Assembly: GCA_002371675.1 (NCBI GenBank)
Contig: DFGE01000021.1
Coordinates: forward strand, 1 to 50,909
DNA: 50,909 bases
Direction: 5' to 3'
From: Clostridiales bacterium UBA3758
Lineage (GTDB): Bacteria; Bacillota; Clostridia; Oscillospirales; Oscillospiraceae
This document shows positions 44,366-50,909 of the stretch, piece after piece. The position numbers and the translations under genes were made by a program. Every line of letters starts with the position of its first letter. The first letter of the stretch is position 1. The notes beneath the pieces were generated by a model. That model was given only the letters and a program-made list of their open reading frames with translations. It was not told the DNA's origin and ran no database searches.

Positions 44366-44866
44366 TCACAGGCACTTTTCTGCCAGCAGAATAGTGCCCT
44401 CCTCCTGCTCCGCTTCCCGAATCACAGAAAAACCGTTCTTTGCCCAAAAGGCATTGGACTGCGGATTCTCTTTATCGATCCCCAGGAGGACCCGTTTCAG
44501 GCCCGTTTCTTTCAAATACAGGCACAACTCCTGAATGATAGAAGTTCCGATCTGGCGTCCCTGGAGCTGCCGGTTCATCATAAAGAAGCCAATAAAGGCC
44601 GTATCGCTGTCGGGATACCCGTCGATCAGATCCATGATCGCGACCAGAATATCCCCGTCATAGAACCCGACATAGTATTTGGCATCTGCGGAAGTGTTCG
44701 GAGGCGTGATATGCAGGTCATGAAGGATCAGCTCCCTGGACGGCTGTTTGCCGCAATACCGATAGTACTGATCGTTCCGTAAGCAGAACGCCAAAAGAGC
44801 ATCTGCATCGGAATCGCTCATATACCGGACGCGATACTGTGTGCTGAGCTTTGAAAGATCAAACAT
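44366..44866 (-). CDS. GNAT acetyltransferase
   Basis: 166 aa. Single GNAT domain with FIGFFMMNRQLQGRQIGTSI as strand 4 and acetyl-CoA loop, and NAFWAKNGFSVI near the end. It is 33 nt upstream of the tandem GNAT gene and 13 nt downstream of the methyltransferase, all on one strand, so probably in one transcript. Substrate unknown. Confidence 0.85.
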   Translation of the reverse strand: MFDLSKLSTQYRVRYMSDSDADALLAFCLRNDQYYRYCGKQPSRELILHDLHITPPNTSADAKYYVGFYDGDILVAIMDLIDGYPDSDTAFIGFFMMNRQLQGRQIGTSIIQELCLYLKETGLKRVLLGIDKENPQSNAFWAKNGFSVIREAEQEEGTILLAEKCL

Positions 44867-44879
44867 AGCTGTTTCTCCG

Positions 44880-45599
44880 TCAGTTTTTCTTTCTCATAAC
44901 GATCTTTATGAAATTCAGATACTTTCCGCCGCCAGCTTCCATAGCCTTGCGGTCGCCTACGGCATACTCGTTTTCCTGTTCGAGCCAGTCGGCCCAGACA
45001 TTTTCGTTGGATTCCATTTCTTCGACCGTAATGATTTCCGCGCCGCTGCAACAGCTTACGATGCTTTGCCAATAAGCTGCGTCGTGCAGATACTCCAACT
45101 GCTCGGGTGTCCACGAAAGCAGCAATTCTTTAGGCAGATCGTCGTGGCAGTCTTTTTTCATACCGGGTACGGTAATGTAAATATACCCGCCTTTTTTTAT
45201 AAACGGCAGCAGCTTTTGGTCAAGATAATCCGGATCACGGCCGAAATAGTTATAGGAATCGGTTGAAACCACCGCGTCAAAAAACTCTTTTTCAAACGGC
45301 AGCGCCTCTGCGTCAGCTTTTACCGGGACGATCTGCTCGTCGGTCAGCCCCATTTGGCGGAAGAACTTACGGTTTTTCTCCGGATCGCTCCATAAGTCTG
45401 CGGCGATCACCTTAAATCCGTATTCCTTCACCAGAAACACGCTCGTCAGTCCCTGACCGCTTCCGAGGTCGCATACGGTCGCATCTTTGGGAATCTGATG
45501 ATTGGTTAAGAGTTCTTCTTCGAGTTTGATGGGATTCGGACCCATAATCTTTGCCATCAGATCGGCGGTCAAATATTTTTCACTTCGTGGGTAATTCAT
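44880..45599 (-). CDS. Class I SAM-dependent methyltransferase
   Basis: About 239 aa. Motif I is TVCDLGSGQGLTSVFLVK, followed by VIAADLW (acidic ribose-binding residue), VKADAEALPFE and FFDAVVSTDSYNYFG, the usual Rossmann methyltransferase order. Small-molecule methylation is most likely. The ATG at 45599 follows AGGAGG inside the end of the XRE gene and overlaps its stop, so the two are translationally coupled. Confidence 0.87.
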   Translation of the reverse strand: MNYPRSEKYLTADLMAKIMGPNPIKLEEELLTNHQIPKDATVCDLGSGQGLTSVFLVKEYGFKVIAADLWSDPEKNRKFFRQMGLTDEQIVPVKADAEALPFEKEFFDAVVSTDSYNYFGRDPDYLDQKLLPFIKKGGYIYITVPGMKKDCHDDLPKELLLSWTPEQLEYLHDAAYWQSIVSCCSGAEIITVEEMESNENVWADWLEQENEYAVGDRKAMEAGGGKYLNFIKIVMRKKN

Positions 45600-46198
45600 G
45601 ATTTCCTCCTTAATAGTAGCCAGCCCTTGATCATCAGAATCGCAAAACAGAACACGCCTGCATAGGGCTGTCGGGTAATGATAAACAACAAGCATGCGGT
45701 AACAGATAAAGCGATACCTGTCACGAACCGGTGCTGATTCCACAGCGGCTTGTCAAACCGGCTGATGATCAGCCCGCAGGCGCCGTTCAATACGGTAAGG
45801 CTGACGACAACGGCAAATACAATCTTGATCCAAAGCTGTGTGCCGCCCATTGCAAACAAAGACGTCGATTGCCCGCCCTCTCCGTTGCCGAAGACGGGAA
45901 TAAACAAAAGCAGCGCGGCAAAAACATCCAGCACATGGCATGAGAGTGAAGTATAGCTGCCGATCAACTCCTGCTTTTCATTCGCGGCAGCGGTAAGGAT
46001 CTCGTTGGGAGAGATCAACTCGTCAACTGTTATTGAGAAAAAAGCGGCCAGTTCCTTGAGCGAGTCGATATTCGGGTATCCTCTGCCTGACTCCCACTTG
46101 GATACGGCTGCTCTGGAAACAAAGATCGCCTGCGCCAGTTCCTCCTGCGTCAGTCCTTTGCCTTTTCTTAATTCCTGCAGTTTTTCATTGAACTCCAT
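45596..46198 (-). CDS. Membrane-anchored XRE-family regulator
   Basis: 200 aa. The N-terminal helix-turn-helix (residues 5-62) has LTQEELAQAIFVSRAAVSKW. About four hydrophobic segments follow (near 85-103, 122-145, 158-173 and 175-193), so the DNA-binding domain is tethered to the membrane. Its start lies inside the end of the PAP2 gene, and its stop overlaps the methyltransferase start. Confidence 0.85.
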   Translation of the reverse strand: MEFNEKLQELRKGKGLTQEELAQAIFVSRAAVSKWESGRGYPNIDSLKELAAFFSITVDELISPNEILTAAANEKQELIGSYTSLSCHVLDVFAALLLFIPVFGNGEGGQSTSLFAMGGTQLWIKIVFAVVVSLTVLNGACGLIISRFDKPLWNQHRFVTGIALSVTACLLFIITRQPYAGVFCFAILMIKGWLLLRRKS

Positions 46199-46865
46199 TT
46201 TTGTTCCTCAAATCTATTGCGGTTACCCCGCTTTGGTAGAGCTTGAATAAACCGAAGCTCAGCAAAACGGAACCGACAATGTCCGTCGCCCAGTGAACAC
46301 CCGACACCGCTCTGCCGATCACCATGAAGGCAGAGAACAGGACGACGAATAGGTTTACCGCCCGCTTTACTGTCTTTCTTTTCCATCTTCTGCCCACCTG
46401 AAACACAAGCGTCGGCATCACACTCAAAACCAGCAGCGTCGTGGAGGAGGGGTAAGAGGCCTCCAGCGCTCCGCCTATCAGGATCGGCCTGTAGTTGATC
46501 GGGATCATCTCGAAGATCAGGTAGGCGAGAATCACCAGAACATAATACAGCCCCAGAAGAAGGATATCCGGATCGACCCGGAGCAAGCTTCTCCTCCGGA
46601 TGAGCTGAAAGACGCCGACGAATCCAAAGCCAAGGCAGACGGCAATGGGGACAAGTCCCAGCCAATCCGTGATCGTGTAAACGCTCATATGTACGCCCGT
46701 AAGATGATGAAACCAAAGGTTGAACACCGCAAAGCCGACCTTTGTTCCGTATGGGCCAACTGCCTGTACATCAGCGCATCGGATCAGCGCCGTCCACAGC
46801 AGGAAGGCCAGCAGGAACCAGATTCCCATCCACATGTGCTTCTTTTTATTTTGCTTCATATTCAT
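46185..46865 (-). CDS. PAP2-superfamily membrane phosphatase
   Basis: About 226 aa and six-helix-like. The phosphatase signature parts visible are YPSSTTLLVL (PSxxT, motif 2) and AFMVIGRAVSGVHWATDIVG (SR-x5-H-like motif 3, with GRAVSGVHWATD); motif 1 is less clear (NYRP region). Family members dephosphorylate undecaprenyl pyrophosphate or lipid phosphates. Undecaprenyl-pyrophosphate recycling would fit beside a bacitracin-type resistance module (inference). The start at 46865 follows AAGGG. Confidence 0.83.
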   Translation of the reverse strand: MNMKQNKKKHMWMGIWFLLAFLLWTALIRCADVQAVGPYGTKVGFAVFNLWFHHLTGVHMSVYTITDWLGLVPIAVCLGFGFVGVFQLIRRRSLLRVDPDILLLGLYYVLVILAYLIFEMIPINYRPILIGGALEASYPSSTTLLVLSVMPTLVFQVGRRWKRKTVKRAVNLFVVLFSAFMVIGRAVSGVHWATDIVGSVLLSFGLFKLYQSGVTAIDLRNKNGVQ

Positions 46866-46899
46866 TCCGTCCCTTCTGTCTGCACATCTGACGGAATCC

Positions 46900-46928
46900 A
46901 TGATATCGAAGCTCTGTAAATCTCACAA
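46900..46928 (-). promoter_or_regulatory. Promoter of the PAP2-XRE-methyltransferase-GNAT run
   Basis: On the minus strand TTGTGA (46928-46923), 17 bp, TATCAT (46905-46900), 34 bp before the PAP2 start. From here the run down to the kinase-GNAT fusion has gaps of at most 33 nt. Confidence 0.55.
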
Positions 46929-46973
46929 GAAACGGGCTTTCACATCCGTGATACGAAGCGTGTCATGCCTGTT

Positions 46974-47429
46974 TCACCGATGGATATACATCCTTGTCAT
47001 CTCCGGTTCCCCATCGCCCTGCACCATGCAGAGGAATTCCCAGCCGTAGCGCTCGTAAAACCCGGTGTGATCGGTGACAAGGTACAGCGGTGCAATGCCC
47101 TTGGCCCGCATATCCTCCACGACCATACTCAGCAGCCGTCCGGCGATCCCCTGACAGCGGCAGTCCGCCTCGGTGTACACCGCGCAGACATTGGGCGTCA
47201 GATCCTTGCGGTTATGGAAGTCGTTTTCGATGGCCCCCAGCCCGCCGACGATCCGCTCACCGCTAAGGCACAGATACCAACCGTATTCCGTCTCCCGGTT
47301 CAGATAGGCCGTCATACATTCCCGATAGGCTTCCGTCGGCACGCGCCATTTTTCGTGAAACCAGGCCGCCGCGCGATCCATGAGCTCCGGTCGGTCACGC
47401 AGGGTAATGAAGGTATATTTCGATTTCAT
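46974..47429 (-). CDS. GNAT acetyltransferase
   Basis: About 151 aa. Single GNAT domain: VCAVYTEADCRCQGIAGRLL gives the strand and acetyl-CoA loop, and YLVTDHTGFYERYGWEFL the C-terminal part. The start at 47429 follows GGAGGAA. Substrate unknown. Confidence 0.85.
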   Translation of the reverse strand: MKSKYTFITLRDRPELMDRAAAWFHEKWRVPTEAYRECMTAYLNRETEYGWYLCLSGERIVGGLGAIENDFHNRKDLTPNVCAVYTEADCRCQGIAGRLLSMVVEDMRAKGIAPLYLVTDHTGFYERYGWEFLCMVQGDGEPEMTRMYIHR

Positions 47430-47510
47430 GTTTTCTTCCTCCAAATGAAAAAGCCCAACACCCGGCGAAAACCAGCTAATTCCCCACGGTTTCCGCTCGC
47501 TTTTCCACGG

Positions 47511-48476
47511 CTATCGACTGCGGATCCATGCGGCAGCCTCCTGCTCGGGGCTGTCTGTCAAGACATCCGGCGGGATCGGCTCCTCACAGAACACTTCGCC
47601 TGTGCGCAGTGCCACGTCCGCTCCGACGGTCAGCACGATCTGCGTTCCGTCGTACAGGCGGAAGATGGTGTTGGTGCTGGCATATCCGGCTGTCGGAGAG
47701 CCAAAACTGCGCACGTTTTCCAGACCCCGGAAAGCCAGCAGCACGGCCTCGCCGGAGCTGCCCGTCCATTCGTCGGTCAGGATGGCGATGGGGATCGTCT
47801 CGGGCATTTTGAAGCTCTCCACTGTCATGCCGCTTCCGCCCGAAAAAGCGCCGTTTGCCAGTGTCATGGTGTTCATCTGGCCGCTGGCATACCGTGTGCC
47901 CAGCAGGGGACCGTCCGGCAGCAGCGGGGAGAGCGCGCAGATCATCGGCGCCAGATCGCCGCCGCGATTGGCGCGCAGATCGAGGATCACACCGGCGGCG
48001 TCCTGGTGTTCACGCAGCCAGGAAAGCACGATCTGCGCGTATTCCTGTGCCTGCTCCGCTCCCTGCGTGAATTCCGGGATCACAAGGGTCACGATACCGT
48101 GCTCCATGCTGTCGGCGCTGACCAGCGGAAGGGTGATCGGATCCTCCCGGGCTTCTTCCTCTTCCGCCGGTGTGACCAGTCGGGAATGCTTGCCGCCCGC
48201 AGCGGAGAGCGCTTCACGCAGGATCGGCCAGGTGTCCTCATAGCTCTGCGCACTGCGCAGAGCATCCTGCGCCGTAGCTTTTGCCTCCCGCCACTCTTCC
48301 GCAGAGGAGTAATACCCGTTCTCCATAAAGGCAAGCGCACGTTCCCCGTAAGCCTGCGGGCTGGGCTTTCGCAGATAGACGCCGAAGTTCGGCCCATAGA
48401 GCAGGAGGAAAGCGAAAAGTACAGCCAGTACAACCGCCAGCAAAGCGGCGAGAAGAATGAGGAATTTCTTTTTCAT
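47511..48476 (-). CDS. S41-family peptidase (C-terminal-processing type)
   Basis: 321 aa. An N-terminal membrane helix or signal (residues 4-27) places it outside the membrane. The S41 catalytic core has GVILDLRANRGGDLAPM and the nucleophile Ser in LTDEWTGSSGEAVLLAF, followed by GSPTAGYAS. There is no clear PDZ domain, so it is a short member of the tail-specific protease family. No obvious ribosome site at normal spacing (AAGGA lies about 14 nt upstream). Confidence 0.85.
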   Translation of the reverse strand: MKKKFLILLAALLAVVLAVLFAFLLLYGPNFGVYLRKPSPQAYGERALAFMENGYYSSAEEWREAKATAQDALRSAQSYEDTWPILREALSAAGGKHSRLVTPAEEEEAREDPITLPLVSADSMEHGIVTLVIPEFTQGAEQAQEYAQIVLSWLREHQDAAGVILDLRANRGGDLAPMICALSPLLPDGPLLGTRYASGQMNTMTLANGAFSGGSGMTVESFKMPETIPIAILTDEWTGSSGEAVLLAFRGLENVRSFGSPTAGYASTNTIFRLYDGTQIVLTVGADVALRTGEVFCEEPIPPDVLTDSPEQEAAAWIRSR

Positions 48477-48503
48477 GGAATGAATACCGTCCTTTTTCCT
48501 GCG

Positions 48504-49271
48504 TTATCCGTTATAAAACCGAAGATACGTATTCAGATTCGACAAAACATATTCCCCATTGTGACGTCCTGCGAACAGATGAACCTGCACGTCTGCGCCG
48601 TTTCGCTGCAGGATCCCGAACAGCTTTTCACAGGCACGATAGAACTGTCCTTCGTCGTCCTTCCCATCGTCCAGGAAGACCTGCAGCTTCTCAAAAGCAT
48701 GTTGCCTCGCAATGGATACGGGGTCGTATTGCAGCCACATGGCCTCATCCTCAAAATAGCACTCGTCCTCCTCCGCGTACGACAGATCGACCGCCGGCAT
48801 ATGGCCTCCAAGCTTGGAGAACAGCTCCGAATGCCGCAGGCCAATGCTCAGAGCTGTATAACCACCGGAGGAAATGCCGCCGATGTAGCGGGCCGAACGA
48901 TCCCGGATCGTAGGAAAGGTGCTGTCCACGAAGGGAATAAGCTCATCGAGCAGATAATCTTCATACCGCCCTTTGTGAACGACGCCGTGCTTTCCCCTGA
49001 GTTCCCTATAGTGCTCAGCGGAGTTGATTCCCCGGCTGTTATCCAGGTTCGGACAAACAATGCGCAAGGGTTTGATTTCTCCGGCTTTGATGAGCGCGTC
49101 CGCCGCCGCGTCCATTCCCAACTGCTGCAGCATCCGTTCGTCTCCTGTCCGGCCGTGGAGAAAAAAGAGAACCGGGAGAGCTGTTTTTTCATAACCATCC
49201 GGGCAGTAGACCGACAGGTTCATCATCTTCCCGAGGAAGCGGCTTTCCACTTTTTCTGTAATCAAGCCCAT
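48504..49271 (-). CDS. Alpha/beta hydrolase, esterase-D-like
   Basis: 255 aa. VLFFLHGRTGDE gives the oxyanion region, the nucleophile elbow is GGISSGGYTAL (G-x-S-x-G) and the catalytic His is in FAGRHNGEYVL. This is the putative esterase (EstD/FrsA-like) pattern found in S-formylglutathione hydrolases and acetyl-xylan or trehalose esterases. GAGGGA precedes the ATG. Substrate unknown. Confidence 0.85.
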   Translation of the reverse strand: MGLITEKVESRFLGKMMNLSVYCPDGYEKTALPVLFFLHGRTGDERMLQQLGMDAAADALIKAGEIKPLRIVCPNLDNSRGINSAEHYRELRGKHGVVHKGRYEDYLLDELIPFVDSTFPTIRDRSARYIGGISSGGYTALSIGLRHSELFSKLGGHMPAVDLSYAEEDECYFEDEAMWLQYDPVSIARQHAFEKLQVFLDDGKDDEGQFYRACEKLFGILQRNGADVQVHLFAGRHNGEYVLSNLNTYLRFYNG

Positions 49272-49280
49272 GACGATCCC

Positions 49281-49844
49281 TCACATAGCTCTTGGCCCGC
49301 CCATCTCCAGCCGCATGAGCACGACCTCCTGCCAGCCGGTCAGGCGGGAGCGGAAGCCCTTCGGGTTCCTGCCGTACTCCTGGAAGCCCACGCTCCTGTA
49401 CAGGGCGAGGGCGCTTTTGTTCTCTGCGACCGCCTCCAGTTCCAGCTGGACATACCCGGCAGCCCCGGCGCATTCGATGCACCCTTCGGTCAACGCCCGC
49501 CCGATCCCGAGACCCCAGTACGCCTTGTCCACGCTGATGCCAAACTCCGCACGATGACGGATCTTTTCCTTTCGACCGACACAGGTAACCCCGGCCGAGC
49601 CAACGATCGCACCGTCAACAAACGCAAGGAGTTCGATTTCATCGGCACTGTCTGTCTTTCTCCGCAGCAACTCCGCTTCGTCCTCAGCGGTATAGCTGTG
49701 CTCCTCCGGATATGTGAGTAGAAAATCCGTCTGTGCATGGGTAACGTTGAAGATATTGAGCAGCGCCTGCCCGTCCTCCGCCGTTCCGTTTCGGAGCGTG
49801 CAGGCTCTGCCGTCTTTCAGGGTAATGGTTTTATGATACTCCAT
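49281..49844 (-). CDS. GNAT acetyltransferase
   Basis: About 187 aa. Acetyl-CoA region FGISVDKAYWGLGIGRALTE and C-terminal KSALALYRSVGFQEYG. Similar to RimI-like and diamine-acetyltransferase-like GNATs. It starts at 49844 after GGAAGGA; an in-frame ATG 21 nt upstream overlaps the preceding gene. It ends 9 nt before the esterase gene. Confidence 0.87.
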   Translation of the reverse strand: MEYHKTITLKDGRACTLRNGTAEDGQALLNIFNVTHAQTDFLLTYPEEHSYTAEDEAELLRRKTDSADEIELLAFVDGAIVGSAGVTCVGRKEKIRHRAEFGISVDKAYWGLGIGRALTEGCIECAGAAGYVQLELEAVAENKSALALYRSVGFQEYGRNPKGFRSRLTGWQEVVLMRLEMGGPRAM

Positions 49845-49861
49845 CTTGTCCTTCCTTCTGT

Positions 49862-50200
49862 TCAAATGCCAGTTTTCAGGCGTTTCAAAGCGTCTGCGTT
49901 GTGCTCGGTGATCGCTCCCAGCTTCTCACAGCGCTCCATTTCCCTGCAGCCGCTGCAGGTCTCCAGGCCTTTCCCCATGGCACACTGCCGGATTGGGCAC
50001 AGGGAATCGCAATATGGCGTCTTCACACCCGGAATCCTGCATCCTGAGCAATTGATCATCTCAGCCGTAATCTCCACACCGTTCAGTTCAGACCACTCCC
50101 TGGCGACTCTCTGGCGGAGCGCGTCATCATTGTTCACGGTTGCAAGACGGGCTTCACATGCCTCGCAATTCAAACCGCAATAAGCAATATATTCATTCAT
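49862..50200 (-). CDS. DUF3795 cysteine-rich protein
   Basis: About 112 aa. It begins MNEYIAYCGLNCEACEA and contains further Cys clusters CSGCRIPG, YCDSLCPIRQCAMGKG and CSGCREMERC, the pattern of DUF3795, probably binding zinc or an iron-sulfur cluster. The function is unknown. The ATG at 50200 follows GAGGA; the reading overlaps the stop of the preceding GNAT gene. Confidence 0.85.
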   Translation of the reverse strand: MNEYIAYCGLNCEACEARLATVNNDDALRQRVAREWSELNGVEITAEMINCSGCRIPGVKTPYCDSLCPIRQCAMGKGLETCSGCREMERCEKLGAITEHNADALKRLKTGI

Positions 50201-50672
50201 GTCCGATATCCTCCTCAGTGGTTTCACTTTTTCTTTTCTGGTAAAAGACGAATCCATCCTCAACCTTTATGGTCCGATAGCCTAATCTTTTGTAAAAAGC
50301 ATTTGTCCGCTCATTCCAACATGGGGTATCCAGATGAAAAGCGGCAGCCCATGGGAAATACTTTTCTATGCAATCCATCAAGCGAATTCCGTAACCTTTT
50401 CTATGATAGACGCTATCAATAAAAAGCCTGCCAATGTATACGCTTTTTTCTGTTTCATCCGGGAATACAATGGCAGCCCCTACCAAATCTTTTCCGATCA
50501 TTGCTTGATACAAATGCCCCTCCCGGGCCATTTGTTTATGCCATTCTACTGAATCAAATTCAGGCGGACAATCCCCCTTTACTCCGTCAACATATACATC
50601 TGTTTCGAAAGCTCTCACAGACATATCTACGATTTTTTCTATCTGGTTTGCTTCTGCTTTGACAATATACAT
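50193..50672 (-). CDS. GNAT acetyltransferase
   Basis: 159 aa. Single GNAT domain with LFIDSVYHRKGYGIRLMDCI and NERTNAFYKRLGYRTIK. AGGAG precedes the ATG. It is coupled by overlap to the DUF3795 gene. Confidence 0.87.
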   Translation of the reverse strand: MYIVKAEANQIEKIVDMSVRAFETDVYVDGVKGDCPPEFDSVEWHKQMAREGHLYQAMIGKDLVGAAIVFPDETEKSVYIGRLFIDSVYHRKGYGIRLMDCIEKYFPWAAAFHLDTPCWNERTNAFYKRLGYRTIKVEDGFVFYQKRKSETTEEDIGHE

Positions 50673-50760
50673 CCCACTTCTCCTGCTCTTTTATAACTTG
50701 TATTCCATTTGGACATCATAGGGCTCCGCAAATCGTTCTTTGTTAATCTATGTACACGGA

Positions 50761-50909
50761 TCATACAGGGGTGCCAACTTCGATGAGATTGCCGTCCGGG
50801 TCATAGAATCTGACGACCCGCTGTCCCCAGCTGTGCGTCATAAGGTGATTCACATATTCCGTGTCAGGATAGAGTGTCTCAAGCTTTTTTACGAAGCTGT
50901 CGATCTCCG
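50761..50909 (-). CDS. VOC (glyoxalase/bleomycin-resistance) family protein, C-terminal part
   Basis: The last 48 codons of a gene that begins beyond the right edge. The frame contains VRFYDPDGNLIEVG, the typical end of a vicinal-oxygen-chelate domain with its metal-binding Glu. The N-terminal part is missing, so the substrate class cannot be told. Confidence 0.8.
   Translation of the reverse strand, partial: EIDSFVKKLETLYPDTEYVNHLMTHSWGQRVVRFYDPDGNLIEVGTPV

Noticed and set aside
46965..49721. Long plus-strand open frame across GNAT, S41 peptidase and esterase genes
   Set aside because: The minus-strand genes have motifs, ribosome sites and normal sizes; the plus-strand frame has none of these.
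42085..50672. Integron-like cassette array
   Set aside because: The many small one-strand genes suggested it, but the gaps are often overlaps or only a few bases, with no repeated attC-like palindromes and no integrase in the window.

Overview
The window is a chromosomal origin region from a GC-rich, spore-forming Firmicute, most likely a clostridial Oscillospiraceae-type genome (Oscillibacter/Lawsonibacter-like; inference from gene content and order only). Sporulation is shown by a gerA-type germinant receptor operon and by gpr. The origin is shown by dnaA-dnaN-S4 protein-recF-remB-gyrB-gyrA, with parA-parB and three perfect parS sites about 6.5 kb to the left.

Layout. 1-126 is the 5' end of a 16S rRNA gene read leftwards, with tandem promoters at 310-442. 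518-4211 is a gerA operon in the order A-C-B. 4330-7437 (minus) is a PhoP-PhoR-like two-component system with a coupled HAD phosphatase. It diverges from a Na+/phosphate symporter with a PhoU domain (7729-9480), and Pho-box-like repeats lie between them. 9565-14310 (minus) is mfd followed by a PrsA-like foldase. 14493-15353 (minus) is gpr, divergent from rpsT. 15800-16395 holds terminators, three parS sites and the parA promoter. parA, parB, serS and mscL follow. A minus-strand XRE-TPR regulator diverges from dnaA. The dnaA-dnaN gap (22614-22847) looks like the unwinding part of oriC. After gyrA come two small SHOCT-like membrane proteins, rnhA, an ABC exporter, a GNAT-like protein and a HAD phosphatase.

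From 34.6 kb to the right edge the character changes. Almost every gene is on the minus strand, head-on to a fork leaving oriC, and the sequence looks less GC-rich. The content is accessory, of a resistance and sensing type: three GyrI-like effector-binding proteins (AraC type, stand-alone with an in-frame TGA, and MerR type), a complete BceAB-RS-like antimicrobial peptide module, a kinase-GNAT-GNAT fusion, five further GNAT genes, a methyltransferase coupled to a membrane-bound XRE regulator, a PAP2 phosphatase, an S41 protease, an esterase, a DUF3795 protein and a truncated VOC protein. A 54-bp imperfect inverted repeat and a strong bidirectional terminator mark the boundary.

Most of the window is a well-understood core. 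The observations most worth a second look are the kinase-GNAT-GNAT fusion and its GNAT cluster, the nonsense codon in the GyrI-like gene, the DnaA-trio-like tract in oriC, the response-regulator-type direct repeat before the Bce-like operon, and the paired SHOCT-like proteins beside gyrA. I saw no CRISPR array, tRNA gene, intact insertion sequence or prophage.
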